Positions 33,441-42,969 of a stretch of 58,367 nt of DNA are shown one piece after another. The position numbers and the translations under genes are program-made. A model generated the notes under the pieces. The model saw only the letters and a program-made list of their open reading frames with translations. It was not told where the DNA came from and ran no database searches. Every line of letters starts with the position of its first letter. The first letter of the stretch is position 1. The DNA comes from Desulfurococcales archaeon (GTDB lineage: Archaea > Thermoproteota > Thermoprotei_A > Sulfolobales > Fervidicoccaceae), in NCBI GenBank assembly GCA_027014955.1, contig JALWDA010000073.1:76926-135292 (forward strand). Direction: 5' to 3'.

Positions 33441-33875
33441 ATGGGTAAGCTCCTTTGCAGTGAGGGCCCTCCCCTCTTCACTCTCGAGATTAAGGATGTT
33501 GTGAAGATGAGGCGTGATGACCGGGTTGCTGATGCTGTTAGGGAGATGGTTGATAGGAGGATAGGCTCGGTGGTCATAGTTGACGACGAGGGTAGGCCTG
33601 AGGGTATCTTTACCGAGAGGGACCTGCTCATCAAGGTCATCGGTGAGGGTAGGAGCCTTGACACAAGGCTGGGCGAGGTTATGACCCCCAACCCCATCGT
33701 CGGCAAGGAGGACTGGAGCGCCTCCCGAGCGCTCGAGACGATGATATCAAGGGGGTTCCGCCACCTGCCCATAGTTGACGACAATGGGGTTCTGGTGGGG
33801 ATTGTGAGCATAAAGGACATTGCCCGGGTGTTCTTCGAGGAGGTTGACGTGGAGGAGCTGTACTCGGCAGGCTAG
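33441..33875 (+). CDS. Tandem CBS-domain protein
   Basis: A 144-residue protein made of two CBS domains (about 10-70 and 75-140), with DRVADAVREMVDRRIGSVVIVDDEGRPEGIFTERDLL and SASRALETMISRGFRHLPIVDDNGVLVGIVSIKDI. Stand-alone CBS pairs bind adenine nucleotides or SAM and act as energy or metabolite sensors. The partner is unknown. It has GAGGTGATAGT upstream of the ATG and is monocistronic by spacing. Confidence 0.92.
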   Translation: MGKLLCSEGPPLFTLEIKDVVKMRRDDRVADAVREMVDRRIGSVVIVDDEGRPEGIFTERDLLIKVIGEGRSLDTRLGEVMTPNPIVGKEDWSASRALETMISRGFRHLPIVDDNGVLVGIVSIKDIARVFFEEVDVEELYSAG

Positions 33876-33973
33876 CCCCCATCCCTATCCCTGTCCACAG
33901 TTTGGAATGAGAGCGTTCATTTTAGAACGTGTTCCCTGCTGGATTCATGCAGGTTTGTTGAGGATAGGTTGAA

Positions 33974-34816
33974 GTGAACTTAACCCTGTTATTACTAACT
34001 GTTTTTCTCATTCTACAGGGTATCCAGGCTTATGAAAACGAGTTCTGCTACTGCATAGGACAGGTACACAGGGCCCCCGAGTACCGGGGATTTGACGTAA
34101 TAGTCCTGGACTTGGACGAGGCGTCCAAGGAGCTGGTGGAGAGCCTTCGCGAAGGGGGTGCCCTTGTCTTTGCGTATATAAACATAGGCTACGCTGAGGA
34201 GTGGAGAAGCTACTGGCATGACGTGAAACAGAAGGGCATTGTCCACGAGGAGAGCGAGTACGAGGGGGAATACCTTGTTGAGCTCTGGAGTCCCTATTGG
34301 CGCAGTTTGGTAGAGGAGCGTGCAAGAGAGGCTCTTGACAAGGGATTCGACGGGGTTTACCTCGACAACATTGACGCCTACGTCGCGATAGGGGAGGACA
34401 ACCCCTCCTGGGCCCTTGGAGCGGACCCTGAGCGTGCAATGATAAGCCTTGTCTCCCAGGTAAGGGAGGTCGTCGGTGAAAGGCCTATAATGGTCAACAT
34501 CGGCGTTGCTACCAGTCTCTTGGCAGACGAGGCTTTTATACAATTGGTAGACGGGGTTCTGAGGGAGGAGCTGTTCCAGGAACTCTTCATGGAATGCACA
34601 TCCGTCCCAAGAGAGCCTAACGAGGTTCTGCGGGACCTGGTCTTCCTAGAAGTGACAAGGCTTAGGGGGAAGACTGTAGTTGACGTGGAGTTCGTCGACA
34701 GCTGGGGGGAGATGTTATCAGAGAAACTGTTTCTCACACTCATGGGGATAAGCCTGGTGGCTCAGCCCGCCTGCGACCCCGGTTATGAGGGTCTTCCCAT
34801 ACGCATAAATGGTTAG
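33974..34816 (+). CDS. Secreted GH114/TIGR01370-type protein
   Basis: A 280-residue protein with an N-terminal signal sequence (LTLLLLTVFLILQGIQA) and a TIM-barrel-like domain: FDVIVLDLDEA, GALVFAYINIGYAEEWRSYW, ALDKGFDGVYLDNIDAY and MVNIGVATSLL. These strands match the GH114 (endo-alpha-1,4-polygalactosaminidase) and TIGR01370 group, once mis-called extracellular cysteinyl-tRNA synthetases. Acidic residues in LDLDE and YLDNID are the likely catalytic site. The substrate in archaea is unknown. Start is GTG/TTG-like at 33974 close to GGTTGAAGTG. Confidence 0.75.
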   Translation: MNLTLLLLTVFLILQGIQAYENEFCYCIGQVHRAPEYRGFDVIVLDLDEASKELVESLREGGALVFAYINIGYAEEWRSYWHDVKQKGIVHEESEYEGEYLVELWSPYWRSLVEERAREALDKGFDGVYLDNIDAYVAIGEDNPSWALGADPERAMISLVSQVREVVGERPIMVNIGVATSLLADEAFIQLVDGVLREELFQELFMECTSVPREPNEVLRDLVFLEVTRLRGKTVVDVEFVDSWGEMLSEKLFLTLMGISLVAQPACDPGYEGLPIRING

Positions 34817-34865
34817 AAACAAACCCTGAGGGAAGCATATCAAGGGAAAGAAGGAGGAGTCAATC

Positions 34866-35354
34866 CTAGTGATAGCCACAACCGCAGCCGTAATGACCCG
34901 TGTAGTAGTCCTCGTCGCCAGTCTCCTCCTCGAGTAACCTCCTGAACTCCTCTGGGTTACCCGATATGTAGTCGAGAACCTCCTCCACGGTAGCAGGGGG
35001 TGTGAAGAGCACCCTCACACCACTGTCCTCAAAGACCTTAACGCTAGTAGGACACGCGTCATAGCATATAACCACATCAACGTCGGGGAGGACCTTCTCC
35101 CTCAGGTAATCATACTTTGAACGACCATGTATGGATATGCCCAGCTTTTCAAGATATTTCGCGGCCTCCTCAGGGTCCTCAATATCCGGCATCCTCCCCA
35201 GGGGGTTATCCCTCTCCCCCAGCTCCCTCAGCCCGCCGTTGAAGTCGTATTCATAAACCCTGAACTTAGGGGCATGGGCAAAGTGACCGGGGTGGACATC
35301 CCCCGTGCCCTCCACGGCTATTGCAATCCTCACCCTACCTGGAGCCTTATCCAT
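34866..35354 (-). CDS. NifB/NifX-like (FeMo-co binding fold) protein with Cys/His tail
   Basis: A 162-residue protein of the dinitrogenase iron-molybdenum cofactor-binding family: RIAIAVEGTGDVHPGHFAHAPKFRVYEYD, DVVICYDACPTSVKVFEDSGVRVLFTPPATVEEVLDYI. The C-terminus DEDYYTGHYGCGCGYH is Cys/His-rich and resembles a metal site. No nitrogenase genes are present, so it is probably a metal-cluster or metal-chaperone protein rather than part of nitrogen fixation. Convergent with the GH114 gene. Confidence 0.78.
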   Translation of the reverse strand: MDKAPGRVRIAIAVEGTGDVHPGHFAHAPKFRVYEYDFNGGLRELGERDNPLGRMPDIEDPEEAAKYLEKLGISIHGRSKYDYLREKVLPDVDVVICYDACPTSVKVFEDSGVRVLFTPPATVEEVLDYISGNPEEFRRLLEEETGDEDYYTGHYGCGCGYH

Positions 35355-35548
35355 AGAACCACCCTCTACACACTCTATCTAAACAACTAGTAGTGTCCTC
35401 CCCGGGGTTTCTATCTAGTGTATATAAAACGCTGTGAAACCCAAACCGTGCCGTTAAGCATGTTATGTGGGAGAAAGGATTAATACCCCCTACAAATGCC
35501 AGAGAATATATCGGGCCCAGTGGGCTAAGGGGATTAGAAACCCCCTGA

Positions 35549-35621
35549 GCCGGGGTAGCTCAGCGGGTAGAGCGCCGGGCTGTTAACCCGGTGGTCGGAG
35601 GTTCGAGCCCTCCCCCCGGCG
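35549..35621 (+). tRNA. tRNA-Asn(GUU)
   Basis: The acceptor stem GCCGGGG pairs with CCCCGGC; D-arm GCTC/GAGC; anticodon stem CCGGG/CCCGG around CTGTTAA gives anticodon GUU; T-arm GGAGG TTCGAGC CCTCC; discriminator G and encoded CCA (35622-35624). No intron. The stop codon of the convergent peptidase gene lies only 3 bases past the CCA. Confidence 0.96.
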
Positions 35622-35627
35622 CCAGGT

Positions 35628-37517
35628 TCACTGAATATTCTTTGACCCGTCTTCTTCCTTTCCTAAACCCAGCTTCTCCCTAATCCACTCGGTCTTTATC
35701 CTGAGCCTCTTGACCCTCGTCTGGGGCTCCCCCCTCACACTGAAACCATGGCTCCCCTTCTTGAAGACGACCAGTTTCGATTCCTTGCCGCGAGACAGCA
35801 TGGCCGCGTGCATGGCGAGGGCCTGGTCTATCGGGCATCGATAGTCCTCCATGCTGTGGATTAGCAGGAGAGGTGTCTTCACGCCATCCACGTGGTAAGC
35901 GGGGCTCTTCCTTACGTATTCCTCGAGGTTTTCCAGCGGGGTCCTGCCTATCTGGTCGGGGTCGAACCAGTAGCCAATGTCGCTTGCCCAGTAGTCTGTT
36001 GTCCAGTCAGCTATCCCGTTCTCGGACACCGCGGCGGCGAACCTGTCCGTCTTTGTTATTATAAGGTTAGTCATGTAGCCCCCGTAGCTTATCCCTGTGA
36101 CGACTAGCCTGGCCTTGTCCGCCACGTGGTTTTCCAACGCGTTGTCAAGGAGGTCCATTAGCTGCTTGTAATCAACCTCACCGTACTTACCCCTAATGTC
36201 TGCGAACTCCTCCTCGTACCCGTCGCTTCCCCTAGGGTTGCCATAGACTATCATGAAGCCCTGGCTCGCATAGAACTGCATCTCGGGGTGGAACATGTAC
36301 CCGTACATTCCTTTAGGCCCTCCATGCACGTATAGAATGACCGGCTTCTCATCCCCGGGCCTGGGGTCCATGACCCAGTAGTCCACCCTGTCCCCCTGAG
36401 ACTCTGTGACATAGTGGCGGGGCTCCACAAGGTCAGCCTTCTCCTTAACCCACTGGTTTAGGTTGGTTAACCTCTTCTCCCCCTCATCTTCTCTCCACGA
36501 GTATAGCTCGGGGGGCTCCGTGGGAGAGCTTTTCCAATAAGCAACCCGGTCTCCACGGGCACTGGCGACCATGACATACTGTTTCTCGGGGGTAATCCTT
36601 ACCACGCCGCCCACACCCACCTTCGCGAGAATGCTAGAGCCTCTCCAGACATAGTTTATTACAGGCTCACTGCCCACCTCGCCTGCAATACTCCAAATAT
36701 TGGGCTCGAAGCCCTGGGCAAGGGGCTTGAACTCGCCCGTGAAGGGGTCCACCTCGTAGAGCCGGCTATGACTCGCTATACCTATGGGGTGTCTTGTGGC
36801 AAGCGAGAGGAGCCTGCCATTGCTCATGCAGTACAGGCCCCTGATGCCCCACCCCTTGGCTATTACCTCTGGCTCCTGACCCGGTTTCACCCGTTTGAGA
36901 ACATGCTTGTAGGGCTCTCTCCATTCTTGGGGCACGGTATAGTAGATGGAACCATCCCCGCATACAGTGGCGTCGAAAATCGTCTCCCTCTCCACGGCAA
37001 CCCTGTCAATGAAGCCACTGTCCCATGAAACCAGGTGAACCCCACTGTCAAGGCCAGCTACGAGGCCCTCGCCGTCGAACCAGAGTGGGAGCTTGTCCGT
37101 TGCAACGTAGTCGTCGTCATAGTCGTTCTCTCGGGCAACTGGGGCAAGTACAACTATCCTATCCCTGTCATACCAGTCGAGCCAGCTAACACCGTGCTTG
37201 AACCAAGTAACCCTACGGGGCTCGCCCCCCGCTAGGCTTGCGACGAAAAGTCCAACCCCCTTGTCGTCCTTGGAGGCCCCCCTCCTGCTCAAGAAGGCGA
37301 TTAGCCTCGAGTCGGGGCTCCACCTCGGCATAGTGTCCCCCTGTCCTGGGGTGAAGAAGACCACTTTGTCGTCCCTCGTGTAGACTCTTATCTCGCTGAG
37401 ATTCCTGTTCTTGTCCAAATCTGGCCTCACATGTATACTTGCAACATCGCCCCTGGTGGACACCTGGACTTCTGTAACCCTTACTATGCGCACAATATCC
37501 TCTATCTCTAAGGCCAT
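35628..37517 (-). CDS. S9 family serine peptidase (acylaminoacyl-peptidase-like)
   Basis: About 629 residues: an N-terminal beta-propeller with WSPDSRLIAFLSRRG-type blades (about 1-360) and a C-terminal alpha/beta-hydrolase domain. The nucleophile elbow is GISYGGY; the Asp lies in MEDYRCPIDQA and the His in KGSHGFS; VILYVHGGPKGMYG forms the oxyanion region. S9 enzymes of this type release acylated or free N-terminal residues from peptides. The ATG at 37517 (MALEIEDIVRIVR) has GGGGTG upstream and is preferred over the frame start at 37568. Confidence 0.93.
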   Translation of the reverse strand: MALEIEDIVRIVRVTEVQVSTRGDVASIHVRPDLDKNRNLSEIRVYTRDDKVVFFTPGQGDTMPRWSPDSRLIAFLSRRGASKDDKGVGLFVASLAGGEPRRVTWFKHGVSWLDWYDRDRIVVLAPVARENDYDDDYVATDKLPLWFDGEGLVAGLDSGVHLVSWDSGFIDRVAVERETIFDATVCGDGSIYYTVPQEWREPYKHVLKRVKPGQEPEVIAKGWGIRGLYCMSNGRLLSLATRHPIGIASHSRLYEVDPFTGEFKPLAQGFEPNIWSIAGEVGSEPVINYVWRGSSILAKVGVGGVVRITPEKQYVMVASARGDRVAYWKSSPTEPPELYSWREDEGEKRLTNLNQWVKEKADLVEPRHYVTESQGDRVDYWVMDPRPGDEKPVILYVHGGPKGMYGYMFHPEMQFYASQGFMIVYGNPRGSDGYEEEFADIRGKYGEVDYKQLMDLLDNALENHVADKARLVVTGISYGGYMTNLIITKTDRFAAAVSENGIADWTTDYWASDIGYWFDPDQIGRTPLENLEEYVRKSPAYHVDGVKTPLLLIHSMEDYRCPIDQALAMHAAMLSRGKESKLVVFKKGSHGFSVRGEPQTRVKRLRIKTEWIREKLGLGKEEDGSKNIQ

Positions 37518-37637
37518 GGTTAGCACCCCGCAGAAGGTATAAACATGGTCAGAGCGTTCATCCATCAATGGGTTCCACTATTTTGATAAATATGTTTTTA
37601 CCGAAAACGTGTATATTTATAGAGAAATCCAAACAGT

Positions 37638-38099
37638 TCACAACATGAACCACGTGCCCAACGCAACAGCGGCAGTAGCGCCCATCTTGTCCTCGACCGT
37701 AACATCCACGACCACAGTCCGGCTACCCTTGTGCCTCACCCTAGCCTTCACCGTATAGGGGCTGTTATCTCGCGTGAGGGGTTTAGTGAAGTTAATCTTG
37801 AGCTCCAGCGTTACCTGGTTTGTCTTATCATTTACCGTGAGAACAGCTAGGCCCCCAACCTGGTCTATGGCAGCCATTATGTTGCCCCCGTGAATCATCC
37901 CACCCACACGGGTTAGCCTATCATTATACTCGAACACCGCTTCTGCGATCCCTTCCTCCAAACGCGTTATCTTTAGACCAAGGTGCCTGTGCATAGGGCT
38001 CTCTCTCTGAAAGAACTCGTTAATGAGCTTCAAAGGCTCCTTTTCATTCCTAAGGATCTCCCTCAACAACTCTGCCATGCTCAAGTCCATCAACCACAT
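37638..38099 (-). CDS. PaaI-type hotdog thioesterase
   Basis: Up to 153 residues with the hotdog signature VGGMIHGGNIMAAIDQVGGLAVL (the HGG motif of PaaI thioesterases) and VTLELKINFTKPL. It hydrolyses acyl- or aryl-CoA thioesters; the presence of many acyl-CoA genes fits a housekeeping role releasing CoA (inference). Start may be ATG 38099 or the internal Met codons of MDLSMAELL a few residues later. Confidence 0.87.
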   Translation of the reverse strand: MWLMDLSMAELLREILRNEKEPLKLINEFFQRESPMHRHLGLKITRLEEGIAEAVFEYNDRLTRVGGMIHGGNIMAAIDQVGGLAVLTVNDKTNQVTLELKINFTKPLTRDNSPYTVKARVRHKGSRTVVVDVTVEDKMGATAAVALGTWFML

Positions 38100-38177
38100 A
38101 CAAACAAATCATTAATATAGCTAAACATGTGCGTAGCAAGCCGGTGGCGAGGTCGCGGGTTTTGGTATAAAAATAAT

Positions 38178-40880
38178 CTAGGAGGAGGCCTGGCCCTTCT
38201 CCTGCTTTATTATCTTGCGTAGCACGTACCGGAGTATACCACCATGCTTATAGTACTCGACCTCAATGGGAGTATCCAGGCGAGCCTTTACCTTGAACTC
38301 AATCACACGCCCGTCCTTCTTCCGCGCCCTTACCGTGAGAACCTTGCCCGGGTAGAGACCCTCCTCTATGCCAAGTATATCGTACTCCTCACTACCATCG
38401 AGGCCAAGCTTGTCCGCATTCTCCCCTGGCATGAACTGTAGCGGGAGTATCCCCATTCCCACCAGGTTGCTTCTGTGTATCCTCTCATAGTCCTCGGCAA
38501 TTACCGCCTTGACGCCGAGCAGATAGGGGCCCTTAGCAGCCCAGTCCCTGCTACTGCCCACACCATATTGTTTCCCGCCCAGTATAATGACGGGTATTCC
38601 CTGCTCCTTGTACTTCATGGCAGCGTCGAACACGTGCATTACCTCACCAGTGGGCCAGTATATGGTCCAGGCACCCTCCTTGTCAGGTACAAGCCTGTTC
38701 CTGAACCGTGGGTTATCGAAGGTCCCCCTCATCATTACCTCGTGGTTGCCCCTCCTGCTTCCAAACGTGTTCAGCTCGTGGGGCTTCACGCCCTGTTGTA
38801 GTAGATACTGGCCCGCTTTGGACTCGGGGCTTATCCTGCCCGCAGGGCTGATGTGGTCGGTGCTGGTCCTATCAGGGGCCCAGACGAGGACACGGGCGCC
38901 CCTGATGTCCTTGGGGGGCTCCACTGTCAGGTCGAAGTCCTCGAAGAAGGGAGGCTTCTTTATATAGGTGCTCTTGGGGTCCCACTGGTATGTCACGCTC
39001 TCCTTGACTTCAAGCTTGTTCCAGTTCTCGTCGCCCTCGAAGACGTCCTTGTACTTCTCCCTGAACAGATCGGGGTTCAGTGCCTCTTCTGCGAGCTTCT
39101 TGACCTGCTTCATATCAGGCCAAATGTCCCTCAGGTACACGGGGTTCCCGTTCGGGTCTGTTCCCAGGGGCTCCTTCTCAAAGTCTATGTCAATCCTACC
39201 AGCCAGAGAGTAGGCTATGACCAGTGGTGGGCTCGCCAGGAAGTTGCCCCTCGCCAGAGGGTGCACCCTTCCCGAGAAGTTCCTATTACCGCTCAGGACG
39301 GTCACAGCGTAAAGGTCATGCTTCTTTATGGCCTCCTCCACTGGCTTGGGCAGGGGTCCACTGTTGCCAATACATACGGTGCACCCGTATCCGGTTATGT
39401 GGTACCTCAGGGCCTCTAGGTATGGCATAAGGCCAAGGCGTGTGAGATACTCTGTGACAACCCTGCTCCCCGGCGCATCGCTTGTCTTCACATAGGGCTT
39501 CACGGTCAGCCCCTTCTCCACAGCGTTCTTGGCGAGAAGGCCTGCCGCTATCATGACTGTGGGGTTGCTCGTATTGGTGCAGCTGGTTATGGCCGCGAGG
39601 ACAACGCTCCCGTCTCTCAGAGTGGCCTTAGCCCCATCCACAACAATGTCAACACTGGTTATGCCTCCCTTCTTCTTAGCGTATTCCTCTATTATCTTGC
39701 GGACCCTCTCAGCGGCCTGTCTCAGGGGTATCCTGTCCTCGGGGTGCGCGGGCCCTGATATGCTGGGCTCCACGTCGCCCAGATCTACCACCACGACCTC
39801 TGTATACTTGGGCTCCTCTTCCCCGCTATACCAAAGCCCCGTTTTCTTGGCATAGTACTCCACCAGCTTGGCGAGCTCAGGGGGCCTCCCCGTGCCTTCC
39901 AGGTACTTCACCGTGGCCTCGTCTATTGGGAAGTACCCCATGGTAGCCCCATACTCGGGCGCCATGTTGGCAATAGTAGCCCTATCGGGGACGCTCAGTG
40001 ACTTGACCCCCGGCCCGTGGAACTCGACAAACTTGCCTACTACGCCTTTCTTTCTAAGGAGCTCGGTTATGTACAGGACGAGGTCAGTGGGGGTGGCACC
40101 CTCCCTGAGCTCCCCCTCCAGCTTCACGCCCACTACCTGGGGGAGCAGCATGTAGTAGGGTTGTCCCAGTATGGTCGCCTCGGCCTCTATCCCTCCAACC
40201 CCCCAGCCGAATACCCCCAGGCCGTTTATCATGGTCGTGTGGCTGTCGGTGCCCAGCAGGCTGTCGGGGAAAGCCCAGAGCTCGCCATTCTCCCGGGCCA
40301 TCCATACAACCTTAGCCAGATACTCTAGGTTGACTTGGTGGATTATGCCCTTGCCCGGGGGAGCTACGCGGAAGTTCTTGAAGCTCTTCTGAGCCCATTT
40401 TAGGAGCATGTATCTCTCTCGGTTCCTCTCGTATTCTCTCCTCAGGTTGAAGAAGTATGCATAGTCTGTGCCGAAGTAATCAACCTGTACACTATGGTCT
40501 ATGATGAGGTCAACTGGTATTATGGGGTTGATTTTCGAAGGGTCTATGCCAAACCTTACCACAGCGTCCCTCATAGCCGCCAGGTCGACCACGGCTGGGA
40601 CTCCTGTGAAGTCCTGCATCACAACACGTGCAGGGTGGAAGGGTATCTCCTTCCTGCCTGCGTTCTTGCTCCAAGAAGCAACAGCGTATACATCCTCGTC
40701 CCTGACTACGAACCCGTCATGCTTTCGCACCAGGTTCTCTAGAAGTATCCGTATGCTAAAGGGGAGCTCGTCGAAACGGTCCTCCCCCACGCCATCCAGC
40801 TTCCTCAGGTCAACAATCTTTGCCCTTCCCTGGTACGTGTCGATCGTGGTTATATATTCGTCCTTTTTAAACTCGGCCAT
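38178..40880 (-). CDS. acnA: Aconitate hydratase (AcnA type)
   Basis: About 900 residues, the usual AcnA length. 4Fe-4S ligands lie in AAITSCTNTSNPTVM and YGCTVCIGNSGPL; HSVQVDYFGT and LLGTDSHTTMINGLGVFGWGVGG are active-site stretches, and the swivel domain has QYGVGSSRDWAAKGP. It interconverts citrate and isocitrate and may also hydrate 2-methyl-aconitate for the methylcitrate cycle, since the PrpD/PrpB/citrate synthase genes are in the same window. The ATG at 40880 (MAEFKKDEY) is preceded by GGGTGGT. Divergent from the acyl-CoA ligase gene. Confidence 0.96.
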   Translation of the reverse strand: MAEFKKDEYITTIDTYQGRAKIVDLRKLDGVGEDRFDELPFSIRILLENLVRKHDGFVVRDEDVYAVASWSKNAGRKEIPFHPARVVMQDFTGVPAVVDLAAMRDAVVRFGIDPSKINPIIPVDLIIDHSVQVDYFGTDYAYFFNLRREYERNRERYMLLKWAQKSFKNFRVAPPGKGIIHQVNLEYLAKVVWMARENGELWAFPDSLLGTDSHTTMINGLGVFGWGVGGIEAEATILGQPYYMLLPQVVGVKLEGELREGATPTDLVLYITELLRKKGVVGKFVEFHGPGVKSLSVPDRATIANMAPEYGATMGYFPIDEATVKYLEGTGRPPELAKLVEYYAKKTGLWYSGEEEPKYTEVVVVDLGDVEPSISGPAHPEDRIPLRQAAERVRKIIEEYAKKKGGITSVDIVVDGAKATLRDGSVVLAAITSCTNTSNPTVMIAAGLLAKNAVEKGLTVKPYVKTSDAPGSRVVTEYLTRLGLMPYLEALRYHITGYGCTVCIGNSGPLPKPVEEAIKKHDLYAVTVLSGNRNFSGRVHPLARGNFLASPPLVIAYSLAGRIDIDFEKEPLGTDPNGNPVYLRDIWPDMKQVKKLAEEALNPDLFREKYKDVFEGDENWNKLEVKESVTYQWDPKSTYIKKPPFFEDFDLTVEPPKDIRGARVLVWAPDRTSTDHISPAGRISPESKAGQYLLQQGVKPHELNTFGSRRGNHEVMMRGTFDNPRFRNRLVPDKEGAWTIYWPTGEVMHVFDAAMKYKEQGIPVIILGGKQYGVGSSRDWAAKGPYLLGVKAVIAEDYERIHRSNLVGMGILPLQFMPGENADKLGLDGSEEYDILGIEEGLYPGKVLTVRARKKDGRVIEFKVKARLDTPIEVEYYKHGGILRYVLRKIIKQEKGQASS

Positions 40881-41033
40881 CGAGACCACCCGCTACTCTA
40901 TGTGCATGTCATACAGTATAGTTGAAGGAGAGGCAGGTAAGGCCAGTATACTGGGCTTCCATATTGTGTTCTACACATGTTCGTTAAAAACAATTATGAC
41001 AAAACAGCAAGTTACGGGTATTTTGGCAACCTT

Positions 41034-41137
41034 TTTATAAAAACAAGGCCCCCTACAAAAGAATGGGGGTTAATAAACCTCCCGCAAGCTCCAGAATTAT
41101 GGTTTCAGCCTCCCTAACAGGAGCCCTTACTAAAGGG
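41034..41137 (+). promoter_or_regulatory. Promoter and hairpin leader of the acyl-CoA ligase
   Basis: TTTATAAA (41034-41041) is a strong TATA box; a start near 41062 leaves a leader of about 85 bases. CCCCC (41049-41053) and GGGGG (41065-41069) straddle the predicted start. Further on CTCC/GGAG (41110-41123) and CCCTT/AAGGG (41124-41137) form two adjacent hairpins, the second covering the GGGTG ribosome binding site. This could allow control of translation. Confidence 0.45.
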
Positions 41138-41147
41138 TGCACGGCAT

Positions 41148-42899
41148 ATGGAGTCCAAGGAAGAGGCAATTCAGGAGACACATCTTGACTCTGACACCGT
41201 TTTTGAAACCTATATCAAACCCAGGGTCTGGGTCAAGAACTATGACCCAGACGTGCCCCCCACCATAGACATACCCGAGGTCCCCCTCTATAAGCTCTTA
41301 GACGATAGTGCTTCCAGCTTCCCCGGACACACTGCGCTCGTCTTCTACAAGAAGAGGATATCATATGCTGAGCTCAAGGACTCGACCGATCGGTTCGCCA
41401 ACGCCTTGGCAGAGAAATGGGACGTCGGCAAGGGGGATGTGGTGTCGCTGTATCTCCCCAACACACCCCAGTTTGCAATCGCATATTATGGAGCGCTCAA
41501 AGCAGGGGCTACGGTGAATCCGATAAACCCACTCTACACGGGGGAGGAGGTTGCGTTCCAGCTAAGGACCAGTAAGACCAGGGTGCTCGTGGCCCTCGAT
41601 ATCTTCAAGGACAAGGTTGACGAGGCCCTTTCCAAGGCCGAGAACGTAGAGTCAGTTGTCTACACGGGGGTCGACGACTACCTGCCCAGTTTATTGGGCT
41701 TCCTCTACCGGCTCAAGACCAAGAAGCCCAAGATACCCTACGATGACAACAAGACCGTACGGTTCAAGGAACTGCTTGCAAACCACCCGCCGAAGCCCCC
41801 CCTTCCGCCAGTGGAGCCCAAGGAGGACGTGGCCGCCCTTATGTACACAGGGGGCACAACGGGGAGGCCCAAAGGGGCCATGCTGACCCACTATAACCTA
41901 GTCTCAAACGTCCACCAGATAGACGCTTGGCTAGAGAGGGGCCGCAAGGCCAGGGACGTGCTCATCGGCCTCCTCCCCTGGTTCCACATATATGGCCAGA
42001 CAGCAGTGCTCCACACGGGACTCTTCAGGGCAGGCACCATAATAGTTCTCCCCCGCTTCGAGCTGAAAGAGGTTCTGGACGCCATAGTAAAGTATAAGGC
42101 CAACATGTTCCACGGCGTCCCAACGATATACTCGCTGATAGTCAACTACAAGGACATACAAAAGTACGACCTGAGCAGCGTGGAGGTCTGCATAAGCGGG
42201 GCAGCACCCCTGCCCAAGAGCGTTGCGGAGAGGTTCGAGAAACTCACGGGAGGCAGACTAAGGGAGGGATACGGCCTGACCGAGACAAGCCCCGTAACCC
42301 ATGTCAACCCGATTAAGGGCAAGTACAAGATAGGCAGCATAGGCGTACCCGTGCCAAACACGTACGCGGCCATAGCAGACCCCGTGGAGCCCCGGCTGCT
42401 GCCTCCCGGCGAGGTGGGGGAGCTGGTTGTAAGCGGTCCCCAGGTCATGAAGGGCTACTATGCAGGCGGTGATGAGAATGTGTTCTTCGAGCTCTATGGA
42501 ATGAGGTGGTTCCGCACGGGAGACATGGCTAAGATGGATGAGGAAGGCTACTTCTACATAGTGGACCGTAAGAAAGACCTGATAAAATATAAGGGCTACA
42601 GCGTCTACCCGCGTGAGATTGAAGAGGTGCTCTACAAGCACGAGTGTGTAGCGGAGGCTGCCGTCATAGGCGTCCCCGACCCCAACGTTGGAGAGAGGGT
42701 CAAGGCGTTCATAAGCCTGAAGCCCGAGTGCAGGGGCAGGGTTACTGAGAACGACATAATTGAATACTGTAAGAAACACCTTGCCCCCTACAAGGTGCCC
42801 AAGGAAATAGAGTTCAGAGAACAACTCCCCAAGAGCGCCGTGGGCAAGGTCCTGAGGAGGGTCCTTAGGGAGGAGGAGCTGTCCAAGAAGACCAGTTAA
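41148..42899 (+). CDS. Long-chain acyl-CoA synthetase (AMP-forming)
   Basis: A 583-residue member of the ANL superfamily. Motifs in order: P-loop ALMYTGGTTGRPKGAMLTHYN (about 230-250), substrate and A4 region GLLPWFHIYGQ, A5 REGYGLTETSPVTH, A7 WFRTGDMAKMDEEGYFYIVDRKKDLIKYKGYSVYPREIEEVL, and the catalytic Lys of KSAVGKVLRR near the end. It activates fatty acids for the beta-oxidation genes in this window. Followed after 70 bases by etfB. Confidence 0.94.
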   Translation: MESKEEAIQETHLDSDTVFETYIKPRVWVKNYDPDVPPTIDIPEVPLYKLLDDSASSFPGHTALVFYKKRISYAELKDSTDRFANALAEKWDVGKGDVVSLYLPNTPQFAIAYYGALKAGATVNPINPLYTGEEVAFQLRTSKTRVLVALDIFKDKVDEALSKAENVESVVYTGVDDYLPSLLGFLYRLKTKKPKIPYDDNKTVRFKELLANHPPKPPLPPVEPKEDVAALMYTGGTTGRPKGAMLTHYNLVSNVHQIDAWLERGRKARDVLIGLLPWFHIYGQTAVLHTGLFRAGTIIVLPRFELKEVLDAIVKYKANMFHGVPTIYSLIVNYKDIQKYDLSSVEVCISGAAPLPKSVAERFEKLTGGRLREGYGLTETSPVTHVNPIKGKYKIGSIGVPVPNTYAAIADPVEPRLLPPGEVGELVVSGPQVMKGYYAGGDENVFFELYGMRWFRTGDMAKMDEEGYFYIVDRKKDLIKYKGYSVYPREIEEVLYKHECVAEAAVIGVPDPNVGERVKAFISLKPECRGRVTENDIIEYCKKHLAPYKVPKEIEFREQLPKSAVGKVLRRVLREEELSKKTS

Positions 42900-42969
42900 G
42901 ACGGAATTTTTCATTATTAAACACTTTTAATCCCTCACGGGCTTTCAGGTTTCCATGGGGTGGTGCTTT

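Noticed and set aside
38126-38162. A stretch resembling a tRNA half (AAGCCGGTGG...CGCGGGTT) between the aconitase and thioesterase genes
   Set aside because: It contains a 5-base insert relative to tRNA-Thr and loses similarity after GGGTT; no acceptor strand or CCA. Could be chance.
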